Assembly: GCA_016215325.1 (NCBI GenBank)
Contig: JACRJV010000006.1
Span: 1 to 41,247 of the forward strand
Direction: 5' to 3'
DNA length: 41,247 nt
Source of the DNA: Candidatus Uhrbacteria bacterium
Lineage (GTDB): Bacteria; Patescibacteriota; Patescibacteriia; JACRJV01
Shown here: in pieces, positions 40,401 through 41,247 of the stretch
How positions within the stretch are numbered: position 1 is the first letter of the stretch
How the letters are laid out: every line of letters starts with the position of its first letter
Program-made: the position numbers and the translations under genes
Notes under the pieces: generated by a model
Told to the model about the DNA's origin: nothing
Database searches by the model: none
The model's input: only the letters and a program-made list of their open reading frames with translations

Positions 40401-41247
40401 ACCGGTGTCAGTGAAAGAACAAGAACAAGCACCCCCTCGAACCAAGACGGCGGCGATAACAAAAACAACACGTGTCCCAGTTGAAGATTCTGACCAAAAC
40501 ACTAACACCCCCGAAATCTTCAATCCCGGATCCCACTCCCGACTCTCTGGAGAAGAATCCGTTCCGGAACTCCCCAAAGAACCCACTCTTCTGTCCACCC
40601 CTGCTCAAGCCCTCAAGAATGCCCGGCTCGTCCAATTAAGTTTTGGAGGCACTACGATGGACTCCAACAGCACGCAATTGCCAACCATTCTCATCCCCGT
40701 TGATACAACCGTGATGGAACTCTCCGGCCAAGCGCAAGAGCTCAATGCCCAAGTAGTAGTCACTCTCTACAGCGACCCGGTTTCTACCACAACGACATCG
40801 GATTCTACTGGGCGTTGGTCCACCACCCTTGATCTTTCGACCAAAGAACAGGATGTCCGCCACACCTTGACCGTCAAAACCACTGATTCTCAAGGCCAAG
40901 CTTCAGAAACCATACTAGCCTATCTCACCATTGCCTCTGCTGCTGCCGTGACAACGACAGAACCTCCCTCTCCGGCGACCACCACCATCCAAGCGGTCAC
41001 GCAGACCCTGCAAGAAACGGTCGTGGCGCCCACCAAGAAAGCCGTGGTCGCAACCGTCAAGACCGCCAAAAAGGCCGCTATCGCCACCCACCAAACCATT
41101 GTCCAAGTCGAACCCCAAACCCAAGCCACCCTCGCAGCGGTCCTGCCCACCGTGGCTCTTGTGAACCCCCCGGTGGTCGCGACCATCCCCCAGCTCCCCG
41201 TTATTCTCTCTCACGCCTTTACATGGATCCTGGGGTTTTTGGGGCTC
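37444..41247 (+). CDS. giant Ycf48/BNR-repeat protein, C-terminal part (runs off window)
   Basis: In phase with the preceding ORF, 1268 codons without a stop up to the right edge; 1966 codons in all. About seven more Ycf48 repeats (to about 38370) complete roughly 20, enough for two or three propellers. Then a beta-rich domain with WLATTSGSATSFG, a Gly-rich linker with two Cys (38764-38829), FN3-like stretches (APTALPPTVSSSTSVQWNF), and Ig-like modules near 39840-40080, 40130-40370 and 40640-40920 (GTAPAQTTVELTVDG, SDGSWSTLESLNDGTYLLSV). The last part is Thr/Val/Ala-rich and ends in a hydrophobic stretch (FTWILGFLGL), perhaps a membrane anchor. Predicted function: cell-surface adhesion or scaffold; not enzymatic by sequence. 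Without the TAA it would need an internal start such as ATG 37864. Confidence 0.75.

Noticed and set aside
1-41247. CRISPR array
   Set aside because: No regularly spaced direct repeats were seen; the only tandem direct repeat noted is the 2 x 13 bp at 25998-26023.

Overview
The window reads as a bacterial chromosome segment, most likely from a Candidate Phyla Radiation (Patescibacteria) lineage. This is an inference from gene content: TrmB-type regulators, a compact IF-2, lamin-tail and Ycf48-repeat surface proteins, a CNNM/CBS protein without the CorC domain, few Shine-Dalgarno sequences and very short mRNA leaders. The base composition is moderate, but two patches (about 1.4-3.0 kb and 26.77-27.79 kb) are visibly richer in G+C and look acquired.

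Layout. 1-520: palindrome-rich DNA with two hairpin terminators. 525-1114: a NYN-domain gene broken by a frameshift. 1394-2994 (minus): a two-gene, G+C-rich operon of unknown function with its own promoter, a full-length Shine-Dalgarno and a terminator, divergent from a TrmB-like regulator (3221-3973) with a palindromic operator. 4254-5694: CNNM/CBS and DUF3147-like membrane proteins. 5709-12680: a complete tryptophan operon, trpR-trpL-trpE-trpG-trp(D-C-F)-trpB-trpA. It carries a Trp-operator-like palindrome at the promoter, a leader peptide with three consecutive Trp codons, and an attenuator. trpD, trpC and trpF are fused into one 748-aa protein, and a 152-bp inverted-repeat element sits at the trpB/trpA junction.

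12717-13795: a doubly damaged MNT/HepT toxin-antitoxin pair next to an orphan XRE regulator. 13873-19645: a transport block with two paralogous TrmB-like regulators at its edges, each divergent from a transporter: an SsuA/ThiY-type ABC importer and a sodium:solute symporter. 19621-24609 (minus): gpmI followed by an 1165-aa lamin-tail surface protein. 24731-24968: tRNA-Leu(UAG) and tRNA-Cys(GCA), then a HExxH metallopeptidase-like gene.

25955-26769: about 0.8 kb without a gene, holding a strong promoter with a dyad operator, a terminator/antiterminator-like leader and a chain of hairpins interrupted by a dispersed inverted repeat. It leads into an orphan G+C-rich 339-aa gene with tandem terminators. 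This is the best candidate in the window for an undescribed RNA-plus-protein locus. 27983-35282: housekeeping genes rpsT, holA, polA, truB, infB and rbfA. 35350 to the right edge: a giant secreted Ycf48/BNR-repeat protein, interrupted by one in-frame TAA and continuing off the window.

How the genes work together: the trp operon would make tryptophan from chorismate under both repression and attenuation. The TrmB-like proteins probably control their divergent neighbours. polA and holA serve replication and repair, and truB, infB, rbfA and rpsT serve ribosome function. Four genes carry single-base lesions that are either real decay or assembly errors; raw reads would decide.
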